The notes: generated by a model from the letters alone, not told the origin. A stretch of 64,000 bases of DNA from Prorocentrum cordatum (GCA_963575745.1 CAUYUJ010014612.1:326067-390066); one strand, 5' to 3'. Positions 39,833 to 51,283 are shown, counted from the first letter of the stretch. Numbers and translations: made by a program.

Positions 39833-42083
39833 AAGAATAGGATCATGGATCTGGGATGGAGAAAGGGAGCTGTTGGAGGTGAGGTGCGTTGCCCTTTTCA
39901 GGGGGCGGACTGAGCACCACAGGGAGCTCCACCTGCGGCCCTTGTGGGGGAGCTCGCATTTCGTCCCCCCGTCCGTCTCGGGACATCCCTAATGCGGATC
40001 GCGTTCATGTGCGGTTGTTCCGCTCGACACACACACACAGCCCGCTCCCGCGGTATGATGCACCATATTATTTAGCGGCCACTTCTACACGCACTCGAAT
40101 AGGGCCAGGTCTTTCGCTAGGCTATGTTGTATCGGGGCCCTCGTGCATATTCAGGCAAGGCCTCTTCATCTTTGACAACCCTCTGCACAGCATGCTTAGC
40201 AACCCCACGGGTAGAACCAATAGGACACCAGCAAGACTGCCGTGGCAACTGTTCGTGGAGGAGGTCTGCAATTGGATCAGGCCACGGCCGTGGCAGAACA
40301 CTATAAAGGAGGGCGTGCTGGATTGTAAGTTGGCTTGGTTCTGCCAGGTATGTTTGATGATTTGCGTTTTCCGCTTTGCATTCTTGGGTACTTAAACCAT
40401 CGCCTTACAGTGATCGTTCAACAACCCTGGGGTCGGGAGTGGAACTGGCGTTGCCGATGGGATTGTGGAGGTTGCAGGGGTCCACGAAGGCCGTCGCGTT
40501 GAGTCTGTTGGGGGCTCCTTTACCCCACAGCGACTCACACTTTCGAGGACGCCGCGCAGCGACTCACACTTTCGAGGACGCCGCGCAGGGTGCTCATAAA
40601 TCGCATGGAGTCCTTCGGAAAGACGAAAGGGGTACAAATGAAACTTCACTTCACATCGGGTCCGGGCGTTCCACAGGTACTGTATAGTCCGATGCGCTGC
40701 CCGTTCGCGAACATATATGGGCCGAGGCAGAATCCAGCTTGATTCCTCGATTCAGTTAACCCTGCTTGCACAGCGCAGCACTCCAAGTTCGATTCGTCTC
40801 ATTGAAGAAGCTCTGCTTTGGGAAGTTTTGTTGTGGCACTGCTCAGTACCGCGGTTTCAGTCGCACATGCCTTGATTTTGTGAGTGTCGTACGTGGCGGG
40901 CGGTCGCACATGATTATGATGGCTGGCCATAGGTTTGGTCGGCTTGGTTTGCAAGTGCAGCTCAACCGTGGACGCCTTTGGCCTCGCAGTGTACATCTCT
41001 TGGGAAGAGACCTCAAGCCGCGCAACAGTAGTCTCCATGACATGTGGCCGGATCCAGGAACCGGGTTCACACAGTGTTCTTGGCGAATTGCCTTGCGTTC
41101 CGGCCACAGCCTGTTAAACATCTACAGAACCAGCACGCATATAAACGCGTGCGGCTTCGTTGCGTTGCGGGGGGAGGGGGGGGGCCACGGTGCTCAAGCA
41201 GGAGCTGCATGCTACAGGGCGTGCTCCGTGTTGCCCTCCACTGCTGGAGGCCCTACCTTTCCGCCCCCAGCGCCAAGGCTCTGGCAGTGCCAGCGCGGCG
41301 TTCAGCAGCATGATGGACAACGCCCAGAGCCAGATGTCGGCCGCGAGTCTGGAAGGCTTCCAGCAACAGGCAGCGGCCGTTTACGCCACCATGCCAGCCA
41401 CCAGCGAGCTCTATGTCGCTGCCAGCAGCGTGGATGCCAGCGCGGTCGGCGACACCCTCACCAGCTTTCAGGACCCGGCTTCCTTGCAGCACCGCTCCGC
41501 TCCGAGGGCCCGCAGAGGTTTTGCACGAGAGAGCGTTCTTTCATTCCTGGGCGACAGCGGGCGCTGCCAGGGGGGGAAGGGGGGGGGCCGGGGGACCAGA
41601 ACCGTCACGTGTCGCGACGGCGCCGTGTCTGGGAACGTCCAGGAATAGCCAACGCCAGCTCGGAGGTCAGCACGCCTCGAAACGTTCGTTGGGGGGGAGG
41701 CGGCCGCCGGGGCCAGAGACGGCAGCCATCGCGAAACATCCCCACAGCTAAAAAAACGCTTTCCAACGGGCTGCGTGCGCGCGGGGACGCGATTCTCCTG
41801 CGAAGGCGGGGAGCACGAGGGCCATGGGCGTCTCGGAGACCCCAGGCCTGGCTGACATATCAGCACATTTCCCCCGCAAGCCCGGCGGCAGGAAGTCACC
41901 GGCAGTCGCCCAAAGGTACGAATCGGCCGCAAGATCCGAACCTCACCCTCGCCGATCAACGATTCGGGCGGCTCGATGGGCAGCGGGGGAAGGTTCGGAA
42001 TTCGTCGAGCACGTGGCGAAATCCGAACCCTACCCGCGCCTCCCGTGGATTCAGGAGGCTCGATGGTTGGCGAGGGTAGGGTT
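39833..42083. other. No confident gene
   Basis: 40528-40556 and 40557-40585 are a perfect 29-bp tandem duplication (CAGCGACTCACACTTTCGAG and on). A plus-strand frame at about 41290-41480 (MMDNAQSQMSAASLEGFQQQ.. then VYATMPATSELYVAASSVDA..) has a helical, Ala/Ser/Gln-rich composition and might be an exon or a leftover coat-like fragment. I cannot support it as a gene. Confidence 0.35.
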
Positions 42084-42237
42084 AAGTCCGGCCTGTCCCT
42101 CTACAGGAGGGATATTCGAAAATAGTCAAAAAACAGTCTGGGACATATTTTTCGAGTATCTTTGGCCATTGTGGAGCATGTTTTGACTAATTTTCACTTT
42201 GCGTCGAAAATGCCCCTGTAGGGGACAGGCCCGACTT
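42084..42237. mobile_element. MITE family C, copy 3 (154 bp)
   Basis: AAGTCCGGCCTGTCCCTCTA at the left and inverted TGTAGGGGACAGGCCCGACTT at the right. GAGGGTAGGGTT directly flanks both sides, either a 12-bp duplication or part of a longer repeat, since GGGTAGGGTTAAGTC also occurs at about 36862. Confidence 0.8.
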
Positions 42238-42340
42238 GAGGGTAGGGTTCGAATGTCGCCAACTAGTGACATGCTCTTCTCCCCGGCGCCGTTCTCCGGG
42301 ACTCCTGCCCCAGGGCGGCTGGGAGGCTTGTTGCAGGTGG

Positions 42341-42491
42341 AGAAAAAGCACGGACACAATGAATCGTCGATTCCCCAGAGGGTATGGGAAAATCTCGGCA
42401 GTGGGGGGAAAGACAGGAGCCCAGAAAATACAGGGAAAGATTGGGAATCCTGTGATTTGTGTGTACTTATGTGTGTGTCCCAGGGCCCCTT
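42341..42491 (+). mobile_element. MITE-like family E, copy 1
   Basis: Starts AAGCACGGACACAATGAATCG and ends ATGTGTGTGTCCCAGGGCCCC. The family unit is about 150 bp: CACAGACACAATTCATCGTCGA, paired AAAATATGGGAAAATATGGG blocks, then a GTGTGTATTTATTTGTGTGT end roughly inverted to the CACACA start. Five copies lie at 42341, 43429, 48640, 49491 and 51122, all in plus orientation. Confidence 0.7.
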
Positions 42492-42794
42492 CATTGTTCC
42501 CCGAAAGGTGGCGCGTCGGGGGCCTAAACGCTTCAGCGGCCCTGGGGCGGGCGTCCACGGTGGCGGAACAGCTTATCCTACGGTGCCCTGGGACGGGCTT
42601 CCCAGATGAGGTCGGAGTACGGTCGAACCGGGGTGTAAGATCGAGGTCGGCTCGGGGAGGGCACCCTTTATTAAATTCATAGTGTTTGTTGGATGTTCTT
42701 GTGCATCCTAGTGGAGGGTGCTCTCGAATGTTCTTCAGTTTGACCAGCGGAGGGTCTCATGCTATTGAAGGATGTTATTATGTCCTTGGTTAGC

Positions 42795-42946
42795 TGGGGT
42801 CGGGAGATCGCGCCGCGTCGCCGACGCATCGGAGACGCGGCTCGATGTGGAGTCCAATTGTTTCCACGCCGACGGCACCGATGCATCGCCGACGTCGCAG
42901 ATGTTTGTCGATGCGGCGCGCTCCTCCGACTCATCTACTCGGACCC
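42795..42946. mobile_element. MITE family D, copy 2
   Basis: GGGGTCGGGAGATCGCGCCG..CGCATCGGAGACGCGGCTCG..TCCACGCCGACGGCACC..CTCGGACCC, homologous to 39135-39323. Confidence 0.65.
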
Positions 42947-43224
42947 TATCGTCGGGGAATTAACAATTGCTTAAAGATAAGCTGTCGGAGGTCTGCGCGG
43001 ATTTCTCGGATCGGCGCTGGACCCCCTTCCTTGGTTAGCGTGCGGAGCGCTCCAGGGGCGGTGCCGGAGGCGCCGGCAGGGGGCCCCAGCACAGATCCAA
43101 GAAATTTGCGCGGCGTTCCAATATATGTGTGTGTGATGTTTCTTTGCCCTCTACGCGCGGACCTCATTCGGGAGTCATTCCAGGTCGACGCGCGGCCAGC
43201 GCGATCGGGAGAGAGTTCACGATG

Positions 43225-43428
43225 TGGCCCTGCTTTGGGAAGGAGCCCGTACAGCCGAAGCTGGTGTAAGGATGAACGACTTCCAAGGGTACCCTTGCAT
43301 CCTCGCCTCTTCGGTCATCTCCGATCCATCCTCGGGCACGTTCGACAGCCAGCCCCGCTTGAAGAGCTTCGGCATGGGCGTCCGAGGCTCGAGCATGCTC
43401 ATCGTGCATCCTTGCTGCCAATGTTCAG
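43225..43428 (+). repeat. Dispersed repeat shared with 44455-44620
   Basis: ATGGGCGTCC.A.G and GCATCCTTGCTGCCA blocks, with CAGCCCCGCT.GAA.AGCTTCG, recur in order at 44530-44600. It lies immediately before family E copy 2. No gene. Confidence 0.55.
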
Positions 43429-43576
43429 GAGGGAAAGAAACACACAGACACAATTAATCGTCGACTCCCAGGAAAATATGCAAAAATATGGGAAGTGGTG
43501 GGGAAGACAAAAACCCAGAAAATATGGGAAAATATGGGGGATATTTTTATTTGTGTGTATTTATTTGTGTGTTCCA
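43429..43576 (+). mobile_element. MITE-like family E, copy 2
   Basis: Same layout as the 42341 copy: CACACAGACACAATTAATCG, AATATGGGAAAATATGGGGG, GTGTGTATTTATTTGTGTGT. Confidence 0.7.
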
Positions 43577-43807
43577 GTTCCACTTCAAATGTTGACTGTA
43601 GGCAGAGGCTCCGCCGCCGAAGTCGCCTTCCCCTCCGCCCGCCCCCGCAGCCCCCCCATCCGGGCACGGGCCCCGCGCCGCGGGGGAGCAGGACCTCCTG
43701 CTCCTCCCGCTCCTCCCCGCGTCTGATCACGCTCCTCGTCGCCCGCGGCACGGCCCTTCTCCTCGTCGTCGTCCTCTCTCTCTTCGCCTCCCTTGCGCGC
43801 TCGCAGC

Positions 43808-43852
<45 letters not shown>

Positions 43853-43915
43853 CTCGCTCTCCTTCTCCCTCTCTCTCTCTATATATAATTGTTTCTCTCT
43901 CTCTCTCTCGTTCCT
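43808..43915. repeat. (TC)n dinucleotide tract
   Basis: About 100 bp of (TC)n broken by TATATATA at about 43880. Arg/Glu or Leu/Ser frames are artefacts. Confidence 0.9.
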
Positions 43916-44142
43916 CCACCTCTCTCCTCCTCCGCCCCCTTCGGGTCGCCCAGGGCTTGGCCCGCCTCCTGGGTCTCTGGCCCTCGCTGAGCTGCTACTG
44001 GATGGGGGGTCTCACGCCCCTGGCGCGTGGGGGCCACGCGACGACCCCCCCTGACACAACCCCCGGTCACCCTCGTGTCCCCCCGCTTCGGGAGCCTTGA
44101 GGCGGGGGTCAATGCAAACGGGGGTCAGCCAGAGCGCCCGAT

Positions 44143-44318
44143 CTTGCAGGATCCTGCAGGGCCAGGGGCGCACTGACCCGGGTCTGGGTGCAGGATCCTG
44201 CAGGATCCTGCAGGATCCTTCGCATTGACCCAGGCTTGGGTGCAGGATCCTGCAGGGTCCTGCAGGATCCTGCAAGGCCCGACTGACCCGGGTCTGGATT
44301 GACCCGGGTCAGCAGATC
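44143..44318. repeat. GCAGGATCCTGC palindrome array
   Basis: The 12-bp perfect palindrome GCAGGATCCTGC or one-base variants occurs about seven times, alternating with TGACCCGGGTCTGG blocks. Each palindrome contains a BamHI site. Hairpin-prone; no gene. Confidence 0.85.
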
Positions 44319-44914
44319 CCCGACCGCCTGGCGCCGCGCCAAGGAGGAGGAGGAGGCAGGCCGCTCGCCTCGAGCTTCCTCGGGGCGAGGGGCCCGTCCA
44401 GCGGGGAGGGGCCCTGCGATGCAGGCATGCAGGCTTGCAGTCGAAACCGGTGGTAGGGATGGCCAGCCTTCCCCGGTGGTAGGGATGGCCAGCCTCTCCG
44501 GTCCGTCACTAGCCACTCTCGATGGCCAGCCCCGCTCGAACAGCTTCGAGATGGGCGTCCAAGGCCCTTGCATCCTTACTGCGCATCCTTGCTGTCAGTT
44601 TTGACAGTGCCGTTTTACACCCTCCCCCCAGACCATCGGGCCAAACTACACAGGCGCGCGCCGCTTGCAGGTCCATGGACGACAGGCCACGGGCCCCACA
44701 CGCATAGGCCCAGGGCCACTGCCCCCCCCCCTCCTCTCCCACGACCTCCTCAGCCCCCCCCCCCGTCCTGCCGGGTGGCAGCCTCCTGGCTCGACAGCGC
44801 CCGCGCGATTCGGGAGGACTCAGCCCCTCTTCAATCTAGCATTTGTTTTGGGATTCGGACTTCGTCGAAGCTCAGAAAAGGTCCAGGACGAATCCCAAAA
44901 AGATAGTAAGCTGC

Positions 44915-46090
44915 TTTCGTAATGTTCTGGGGGTACTGACTGGGGATCAGAATGCTTCCCCTCGGAGCATCATAGATCTGGGTTTATAATGCTCCGGAAT
45001 ATTCACTGGGGTTCATCATGTGTCCCCCAGAACATTCCCCAATCCGTGCTTGCATTGAAGGGGACCTCGCGGATGTTGAAGGATTTGGCGAAAGTTTCCC
45101 GCCGATTTTGGTTTCTGGCTGGGTTCTCTGGTTCCCGGCTCTGGGTTCCCGGGTTCCCGGTTCCGGTCTCCGGGCCGATTTCGGAGGGCGGCGAGGTTCG
45201 GGTTTTTGGTCGATCTTTTTATCGGTCGGTCTCACCATCGATCTCATTACCGACTTCTCTATCGATCTCACCATCGATCTCACAAGCGATCTCACTAGAG
45301 ATCGAATGAGCGATCTCGCGATCGATCTCACTATCGATCTTATTGAATCGATTGCACTCTCGGTCTCACGATCGACCTTGCAATCGTCCTCACCATCGAT
45401 TCCACAATCGATGTCATTATCGATCTCACAATCGATCTCAAGATCCATCGTATTAATTTTCAAATCATCCACTAATTAGGTTTTCTCAGGTGTAATTTCA
45501 CCCCCCAGGTTTAAAATTCCTGGGGGGGGAGATTCTCGGAACCCCAGAGTGATGACATTGGGCTTGCTATTCTGGAATCGTAATTCTGCTTCTCTTCTCC
45601 CCAACCCCTTGGCTCCAGAATTGGATTTATTATCTTCGAATATGGACCCTGGTTTGTCATGTCGAGAACATTATAAACTGGGGTTTGAATGTTCTCGGAA
45701 TAACACACCCAGGTTGAACATTCTGGAATGATAATATTGGAGCCCGGGGGCGTCGCTGCAGCTATAGCCGGGAATGATGATTCGGGATTCATTTTCCGGA
45801 CTGATATGAATGTATTACTATTTCGCCCCAGCCCCCGGGCTGCATATTCGGATTCGTTATGTTCGAATAGTTACGCCAGTTCGTTATGTCTGGGATCTTA
45901 TGGATTGGGGCTCATCTTGTTCCGGGGATGATAAAGTCGGGTTCGGAATGGTAACACTTCATAATGAAGGGGGGGGCGCCTGAGAAGAGGTCTGGCCTGG
46001 GCACAACTCTGGTTCATTCTGTCAGGATACTGACCACGGGTTCATTATTCCGGAATGATAATAATGCGGCGGAGGGAGAAGGAAACATAT
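44915..46090. repeat. Diverged AT-richer repeat with an ATCGATCTCAC minisatellite
   Basis: 44940-45010 and 45540-46060 hold scattered versions of a GGGTTCATTATTCCGGAATG-like word. 45230-45450 is a minisatellite of ATCGATCTCAC (about 12 bp, roughly 17 units). The AT-richer texture differs from neighbours. No gene. Confidence 0.65.
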
Positions 46091-47628
46091 CGATCCACAG
46101 GAAGCCCATTCCACAGGGAGTTGGCATCTCAAGAAAACGAACCAAGGTGTACCATCCTTGGATAATGGACCACGGTCGGCGGGGATTCCGCAGTTGTCCT
46201 CAAAAAGGTCCTGGTAGTTTTTCAATCGAAGATCATGGTTACCAAGCCGAAAATAAAGGCCGATGCCCCGACACTCATCGGAAGGACATCATGGCTCCCA
46301 CGATGAGCCACCGAGGCCGCCCACGATTCGATGCGATTCGATGCGACCGCTGGTCCCGCGATGCTGATCTGATTCGGCTCGGCTTAGTCCGCCTGCATCA
46401 GCCTAGGCCAGTCGAGTCGGATTTGGGCGCGGCGATCCAGTTTCGGGTTCTGGCTCGATACGAACCCAGACCGATGCCTGGATCTGCTCCCTATGGGGTC
46501 CCCAGAGGTCCCGACCGATCTTTTCCCAAGAGCCTGGTTTTCATCCCTATTACCGATTTTGACGGCCCCGGGGCCTGGCAAGGGCCCCCAGAGGCCGAAA
46601 ACGAACCAACATTTCCTGCTGTGATGTTGTCGTGACGCGGATATGTCTGGGATCCGACGTAGCGAACATATCAACATCGCGAGACATGGCGCCCAGAGCC
46701 CTGGACCCCATCTTTCTGCGTCAGTGCTCGAGCCGGATCGAGACGTGAGGGCCCCACGGGCTCGAGGGAGGACGAACACGCCGGGCTCGAACAAACGGAG
46801 GGCGTCTCAGAGATGTCCGGGAAGGGATGGGCCCGCGTTCCGATCCGTTTCCGATCCGCTGCAGCGCCGCGGCTCGATAAGGGGGCCAGGCCTGGAAGCT
46901 CTGCGCGGCCCCAGCCCTCGCCCACCACGCGCAGCAGCCGCGTCGCCGCGCGCCGCTCGCCCGTCCCTCCCCCCCGCTGGCGCGAGCGCACGCCAGGGCT
47001 CGACCTGCATGGCGGTGTGGCGATCTCGTGGATCCTTGCTGTCTGGATCTCGTGCCGAAGCACCGGCGAGGCCAACCCTGAGAGCCTGGAGTCTCATTTT
47101 TGCGAGCGGGGCCTCGTCATCTTTTGTCGGGCCCCGGGGCCCTCACAGAGCGATCCGCTTCGAAAAATGGCGCAGCAAGATGGGTCCGGGGCTGCGGTCG
47201 TGATTCGTTGCGATGTTGCATGCTTTTTTGCATCGTCGGATCTCAGGGTTTTGCGGCGCCGAACTAGCGCAGAACACAGCGCAGGAAAGCACGAACAGCG
47301 CTTTCCTGCAATTGGGTTGGCCACGACCCCCCCCACCCACAATACCGAGACCTACAACGCCGTTGCCTACATCGCTGTTAGCGCGTCTACGGAAAAGGTG
47401 TGAGCAGCCAGCAGCCGCACCAGGCTATGGCGCATGCAAACCAGGCCAGCGAGCTTGGACGGCGAGCTACTGCGCAGACCCCTTCGCCACGAAAAAATCA
47501 CGACGCTAGGTTTTTTCCTGTTTTTGGCCTCTGGGGGCCATTGCCGGGCTTGCCGGCCTCTGGGGGCCCTCACCGTGCTTTGGAACCGTCAAGAAAACGA
47601 CCCAGGATGAAAAACCGGCCCCGAGGGC
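46091..47628. other. No supportable gene
   Basis: Mixed sequence with fragments of repeat family F (46498-46580 and 47580-47620). Open frames have no recognisable motif and overlap on both strands. Confidence 0.5.
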
Positions 47629-47766
47629 GAGTGACCTTTCGCCGGAATGACTGGTGGTGCGGGCTCGCAGGGGTGGCCCCAGCCTTGGCCCGCGCGCTGG
47701 GATGTGGGCCCGTCTGGGTCCCCTGAAAAGCCGCGCACCAGAGGTCACTCTTGCCTGGGGCCACTC
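47629..47766. mobile_element. MITE family G, copy 1 (~138 bp)
   Basis: Left end GAGTGACCTTTCGCCGGAAT, right end inverted (CCGCGCACCAGAGGTCACTC then GGCCACTC). It is homologous to 48074-48231 and interrupts or abuts a family F copy. Confidence 0.7.
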
Positions 47767-48073
47767 TTGCGTGTAGTCGGGGGTCGAGCCATGGGCGGGG
47801 GATGAACCGGCTCTACCACCTTGAACCTCGGGGTCGTGGGCGGGGTCGACGTCATGGTCTGGTCGCGAACAGCTGGGGGGCCGACGACAGGAACAAAACA
47901 TCGCGACGTCGGGGGTCTGGGAGGGCTGGCGCACTGGAAAGAGCCACGGCTTCGCAGGCACAGGCAGCGGTGGCCGTTGCGGGCGCGCAGGCGTCGATGG
48001 CGGCATCTTCCTCTGCTCCGGTCTCCAGGGGCGCCGGATGGGAGGGGAAGCGGCTCAGGTCGACTACACGTAA

Positions 48074-48231
48074 GAGTGACCTCTCGCCAGAGTGACCTCT
48101 TGGTGCGGGCCCACTGGGGCCTCCCGATCGCCGAGCGCGGTGCGACGGGAGCGTCTTGCGCGCTTGTGGTTGGCCTTCCCGCGGCCCCCATAGAGCCGCG
48201 CACCAAAGGTCACTCTTACCGAGGGTCACTC
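48074..48231. mobile_element. MITE family G, copy 2 (~158 bp)
   Basis: GAGTGACCTCTCGCCAGAGT at the left and inverted CGCACCAAAGGTCACTCTTA with GAGGGTCACTC at the right. Confidence 0.75.
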
Positions 48232-48259
48232 CTTGCCTTTGTGGGCCCCGGAAACGGCA

Positions 48260-48465
48260 GGGCCGTTTTTTCACCGTTTCCGAAAAATGCCCCTTGAAAA
48301 TGGAAACGGCAAAAAAACGGCGATCCGAAACGACAAAAAAACGGCTCCAGGATTGGATCCGGAGCCGGAACCGGTCAAAAAACGGCGACGGAACCGGTGA
48401 AAAAACGGCGTCGGAACTGGCACAAAAACGGCAAACCGGAACCAGTAAAAAAACGGCCCTGTCGT
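48260..48465 (+). repeat. AAAAAACGGC minisatellite
   Basis: About nine units with core AAAAAACGGC separated by 10-20 variable bases, many containing GGAACCGG or CGGAAC. Variable spacers between a short constant core superficially resemble a spaced array, but the core is only 10 bp. Confidence 0.75.
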
Positions 48466-48639
48466 TTCCAGGGCCCACTAAGCTCCTTGCGTGTAGCCGA
48501 TCAGGGGGGACACGCCAATGCTCGGCCGCGCGCAGGGAGGGTCGGGGGGAGGGGGGCACGCCAATATTTCATCGCCCAGTCTCCGAGGGCGCCGCGCCCA
48601 GAGGTCCGACGTCGCGATCTTGTCAAAACTCACAAAACT

Positions 48640-48800
48640 CAGGAGGGGAAGAGACACACAGACACAATTCATCGTCGACTCCCAAGAAAATATGGGAAAA
48701 TATGGGAAGTGGGGGGGAAGACGAAAACCCAGAAAATATGGGAAAATATGGGGAATAGTTCTATTTGTGTGTAGTTATTTGTGTGTCCCAGGGCCCCTTC
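48640..48800 (+). mobile_element. MITE-like family E, copy 3
   Basis: AGGAGGGGAAGAGACACACA to TTTGTGTGTCCCAGGGCCCC, the best-preserved copy. Similarity to the 42341 copy also appears further downstream (AGATCGAGGTCGGCTCGGGG at 48918 and 42639), suggesting a larger parent repeat of about 300 bp. Confidence 0.75.
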
Positions 48801-48979
48801 AAAAGCACGTCGACCCCCAGGAGTCTCGACCCCTTCTCTGGGGCAGGCGTTCCGTTCTGAGTTGTTCTTGGGCCGGTCCAGGGGCCCGCCGAGGGCCTCG
48901 ACAGTCGGACCGAGGTATCAGATCGAGGTCGGCTCGGGGAGAGTATGCCCGAGTGTTCCTCGTGGTTGCTGGATGTTGT

Positions 48980-49138
48980 TGTGTCCTCCTCCTCCTCCTC
49001 CTCCTCCTCCTCCTTCTCCTCCTCCCTCCTCCTCCTCCTCCTCCTCCTCCTCCTCCTCCTCCTCCTCCTCCTCCTCCTCCTCCTCCTCCTCCTCCTCCTC
49101 CTCCTCCTCCTCCTCCTCCTCCTCCTCCTCCTCCTCCC
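48980..49138. repeat. (TCC)n microsatellite, ~155 bp
   Basis: Nearly pure (TCC)n with two minor interruptions. It encodes poly-Ser, poly-Leu or poly-Pro in three frames. Confidence 0.95.
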
Positions 49139-49490
49139 CACGGGAGGGTACCCTTGGCCGTTCCGTGTGCGTCGGCTGGCGGAGGGCCTTACATTCTCGA
49201 GGGATGTTCTTCTGGCCTGCGGCGCGGCTGTGGGGTCCTGCCTCGGGCGGGGGCCACCTTGACAGGACTTCGCTCAGGAGGGAGAGAACACACAGACCTC
49301 AGCTGCCTCGATACGCCCGTTTTGGTACGCAACACGTCCCGTGTTCAGGACGTCCGTGTCCATACGTTGCGTGTTGGCTCCACGTATCGGGCCACGTTTT
49401 GGCGGATGCATCGCGTCGGACCTGCGTTTCCAGCCTGCGTGTTGAGCTCCGTATCAGTTCGCTACGTGTTGCGTGTTGCGTATCGGGGCA

Positions 49491-49643
49491 GCTAAGACAC
49501 AGACACAATTCATCGTCGACTCCCTGGAAAATATGGGAAAGTATGGGAAGTGGGGGAGGGAAGACGAAAACCCAGAAAATATGGGAAAACATCGGGGATC
49601 CTGGGACCCGTGTCCATTCGTTTCTGTGTCCCTCGGCCCCTTC
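49491..49643 (+). mobile_element. MITE-like family E, copy 4
   Basis: GACACAGACACAATTCATCG..AAAATATGGGAAAGTATGGG..TTCTGTGTCCCTCGGCCCC. Confidence 0.7.
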
Positions 49644-49876
49644 ATTGACTGGACTTCGCTTCACTTCACTGCATGTCCCGTGCATCGTATCGGTCGGGGC
49701 TCGGATGCCACGCCCCCCCCCCCCAGAAGCCAGCGGGGGGGGGGGCGGGGCCTATAGGTTCGACTGTGCAAACCTGGCCTCCGGACGCCCTCCGACGGCC
49801 TGCCTCGGCCGACGCGAAAAGGCCCCACCATGCAGGGAAACGCCCCCTCAGCGCCGCCCGGGGTGGCGGGGCGGGG

Positions 49877-50310
49877 AGGAGGAGGAGGAGGAGGAGGAGG
49901 AGGAGGAGGAGGAGAAGAGGAGGAGGGAGGAGGATGGGAGGAGGAGGATGGGAGGAGGAGGAGGGAGGAGGAGGAGGAGGAGGAGAGGAGGAGGAGGAGA
50001 GAGGAGGAGGGGAGGAGGAGGAGGAGGATGAGGAGAGGAGGAGGAGGGGGGAGGAGGGGGGAGGAGGAGGGAGGAGGAGGAGTAGGAGGGAGGAGGAGGA
50101 TGAGAGGAGGAGGAGGAGGGAGGAAGGAGGAGGGAGGAGGAGGAGGGAGGAGGAGGAGGAGGGAGGAGGAGGACGAGGACGAGGACGAGGACGAGGAGGA
50201 GGAGGAGGAGGAGGAGGAGGAGCAGGAGCAGCAGCAGCAGAAGCAGCAGGAGGAGCAGCAGCAGCAGGAGGAGGAGGAGGAGGAGGAGGAGGAGGAGGAG
50301 GAGCAGCATG
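49877..50310. repeat. (GGA)n-dominated tract, ~430 bp
   Basis: Long (GGA)n with GAC, CAG and GGG interruptions, the longest microsatellite in the window. Just after it, TGCTTCGTGGCCTCG is duplicated (about 50322 and 50360). No gene. Confidence 0.95.
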
Positions 50311-50484
50311 AGGGCCTCTCGCCTGCTTCGTGGCCTCGTGGCCGTGAGAGGGCCCCTTGCCTGCTTCGTGGCCTCGCCACTCCCCGACTGGACGGGCTGT
50401 CGTGTCGGCTCGTGCTGGTGGTCTTGGGTCGAGGGCCGGTGACCGCAGAACACGAGCACAGCGAAAGCAAGTAGGGGGCCACAG

Positions 50485-50942
50485 GCGGAGGAGAATTCAC
50501 GAGGCGGGCGGGCGGAGCGTGCGCAACACGGACCGTCGCGGGGGCTCTCGGGGCGCCCTCGGCCGTCGGGCGCTCTGGCTGGTGCTCCTGCTCTCGTTGG
50601 GCTCGTGTCTTGCGGTGACCAGCCCTCGACCCAAGTAGGGGGCCACAGGCGAGCCCTGCCCCTACCCCCCACGATTTCTGAGGGGGAGGGTGGGGTTCAC
50701 TTCGCTCGGGAGCTCCCGAGCGAAGTGACCCCCCCCCCTCCCCTCAGAAATCGTGGGGGGGTAGGGGTAGGGTTCGCCTGTGGCCCCCCACTTGGGTCGA
50801 GGGCTGGTCACCGCAAGGCACGAGCCCAACGAGAGCAGGAGCACCAGCCAGAGCGCCCGACGGCCGAGGGCGCCCCGAGAGCCCACGCGACGGTCCGTGT
50901 TGCGCACGCTCCGCCCGCCCGCCTCGTGAGTTCTCCTCCGCG
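50485..50942. repeat. ~455-bp foldback palindrome
   Basis: Two arms of about 225 bp, nearly perfectly complementary, centred at 50712/50713 (TCGCTCGGGAGCTCCCGAGC). Left-arm words AGTAGGGGGCCACAGGCG, TTGCGGTGACCAGCCCTCG and CGCCCTCGGCCGTCGGGCGC reappear inverted on the right. Spacer is zero. Outside, 50417-50485 partly repeats the left arm, and 51290-51440 is a direct diverged copy of 50858-51005. This suggests a foldback element or inverted duplication. Confidence 0.9.
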
Positions 50943-51121
50943 CGAGCGGCGGCGGGCCCGCGCGGGAGCGCGGGCGGAGTGGCCGCGCTCGACTTCGCGG
51001 GGCTCCCAGAGAATCACCACCATCACCGAGATCGGGAGCGTCCTCCCTCGGTGGAGGCACGCCGCCGATGTTGGTGTTGGTGTCAACCCCTAGGCCTGCA
51101 CACACACACACACACACAACT

Positions 51122-51283
51122 CAGGAGGGGAAAAAACACACAGACACAATTCATCGTCGACTCCCAAGAAAATATGGGAAAATATGGGAAGTGGGGGGGA
51201 AGACAGAAACCCCGAAAATATGGGAAAATATGGGGAATAGTTTTATTTGTGTGTATTTATTTGTGTGTCCTGGGGCCCCTTCA
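51122..51283 (+). mobile_element. MITE-like family E, copy 5
   Basis: AGGGGAAAAAACACACAGAC..AAAATATGGGAAAATATGGG..GTGTGTATTTATTTGTGTGT. A (CA)n run precedes it at 51099-51118. Confidence 0.75.

Noticed and set aside
42072-42249. GAGGGTAGGGTT on both sides of a family C MITE as a 12-bp target duplication
   Set aside because: The word also occurs next to AAGTC at about 36862 without an element, so it may be part of a longer repeat; other copies show no duplication.
48260-48465. Possible CRISPR-like array of AAAAAACGGC with variable spacers
   Set aside because: The repeat core is 10 bp, spacers are 8-20 bp, there are no cas genes, and the genome is eukaryotic.
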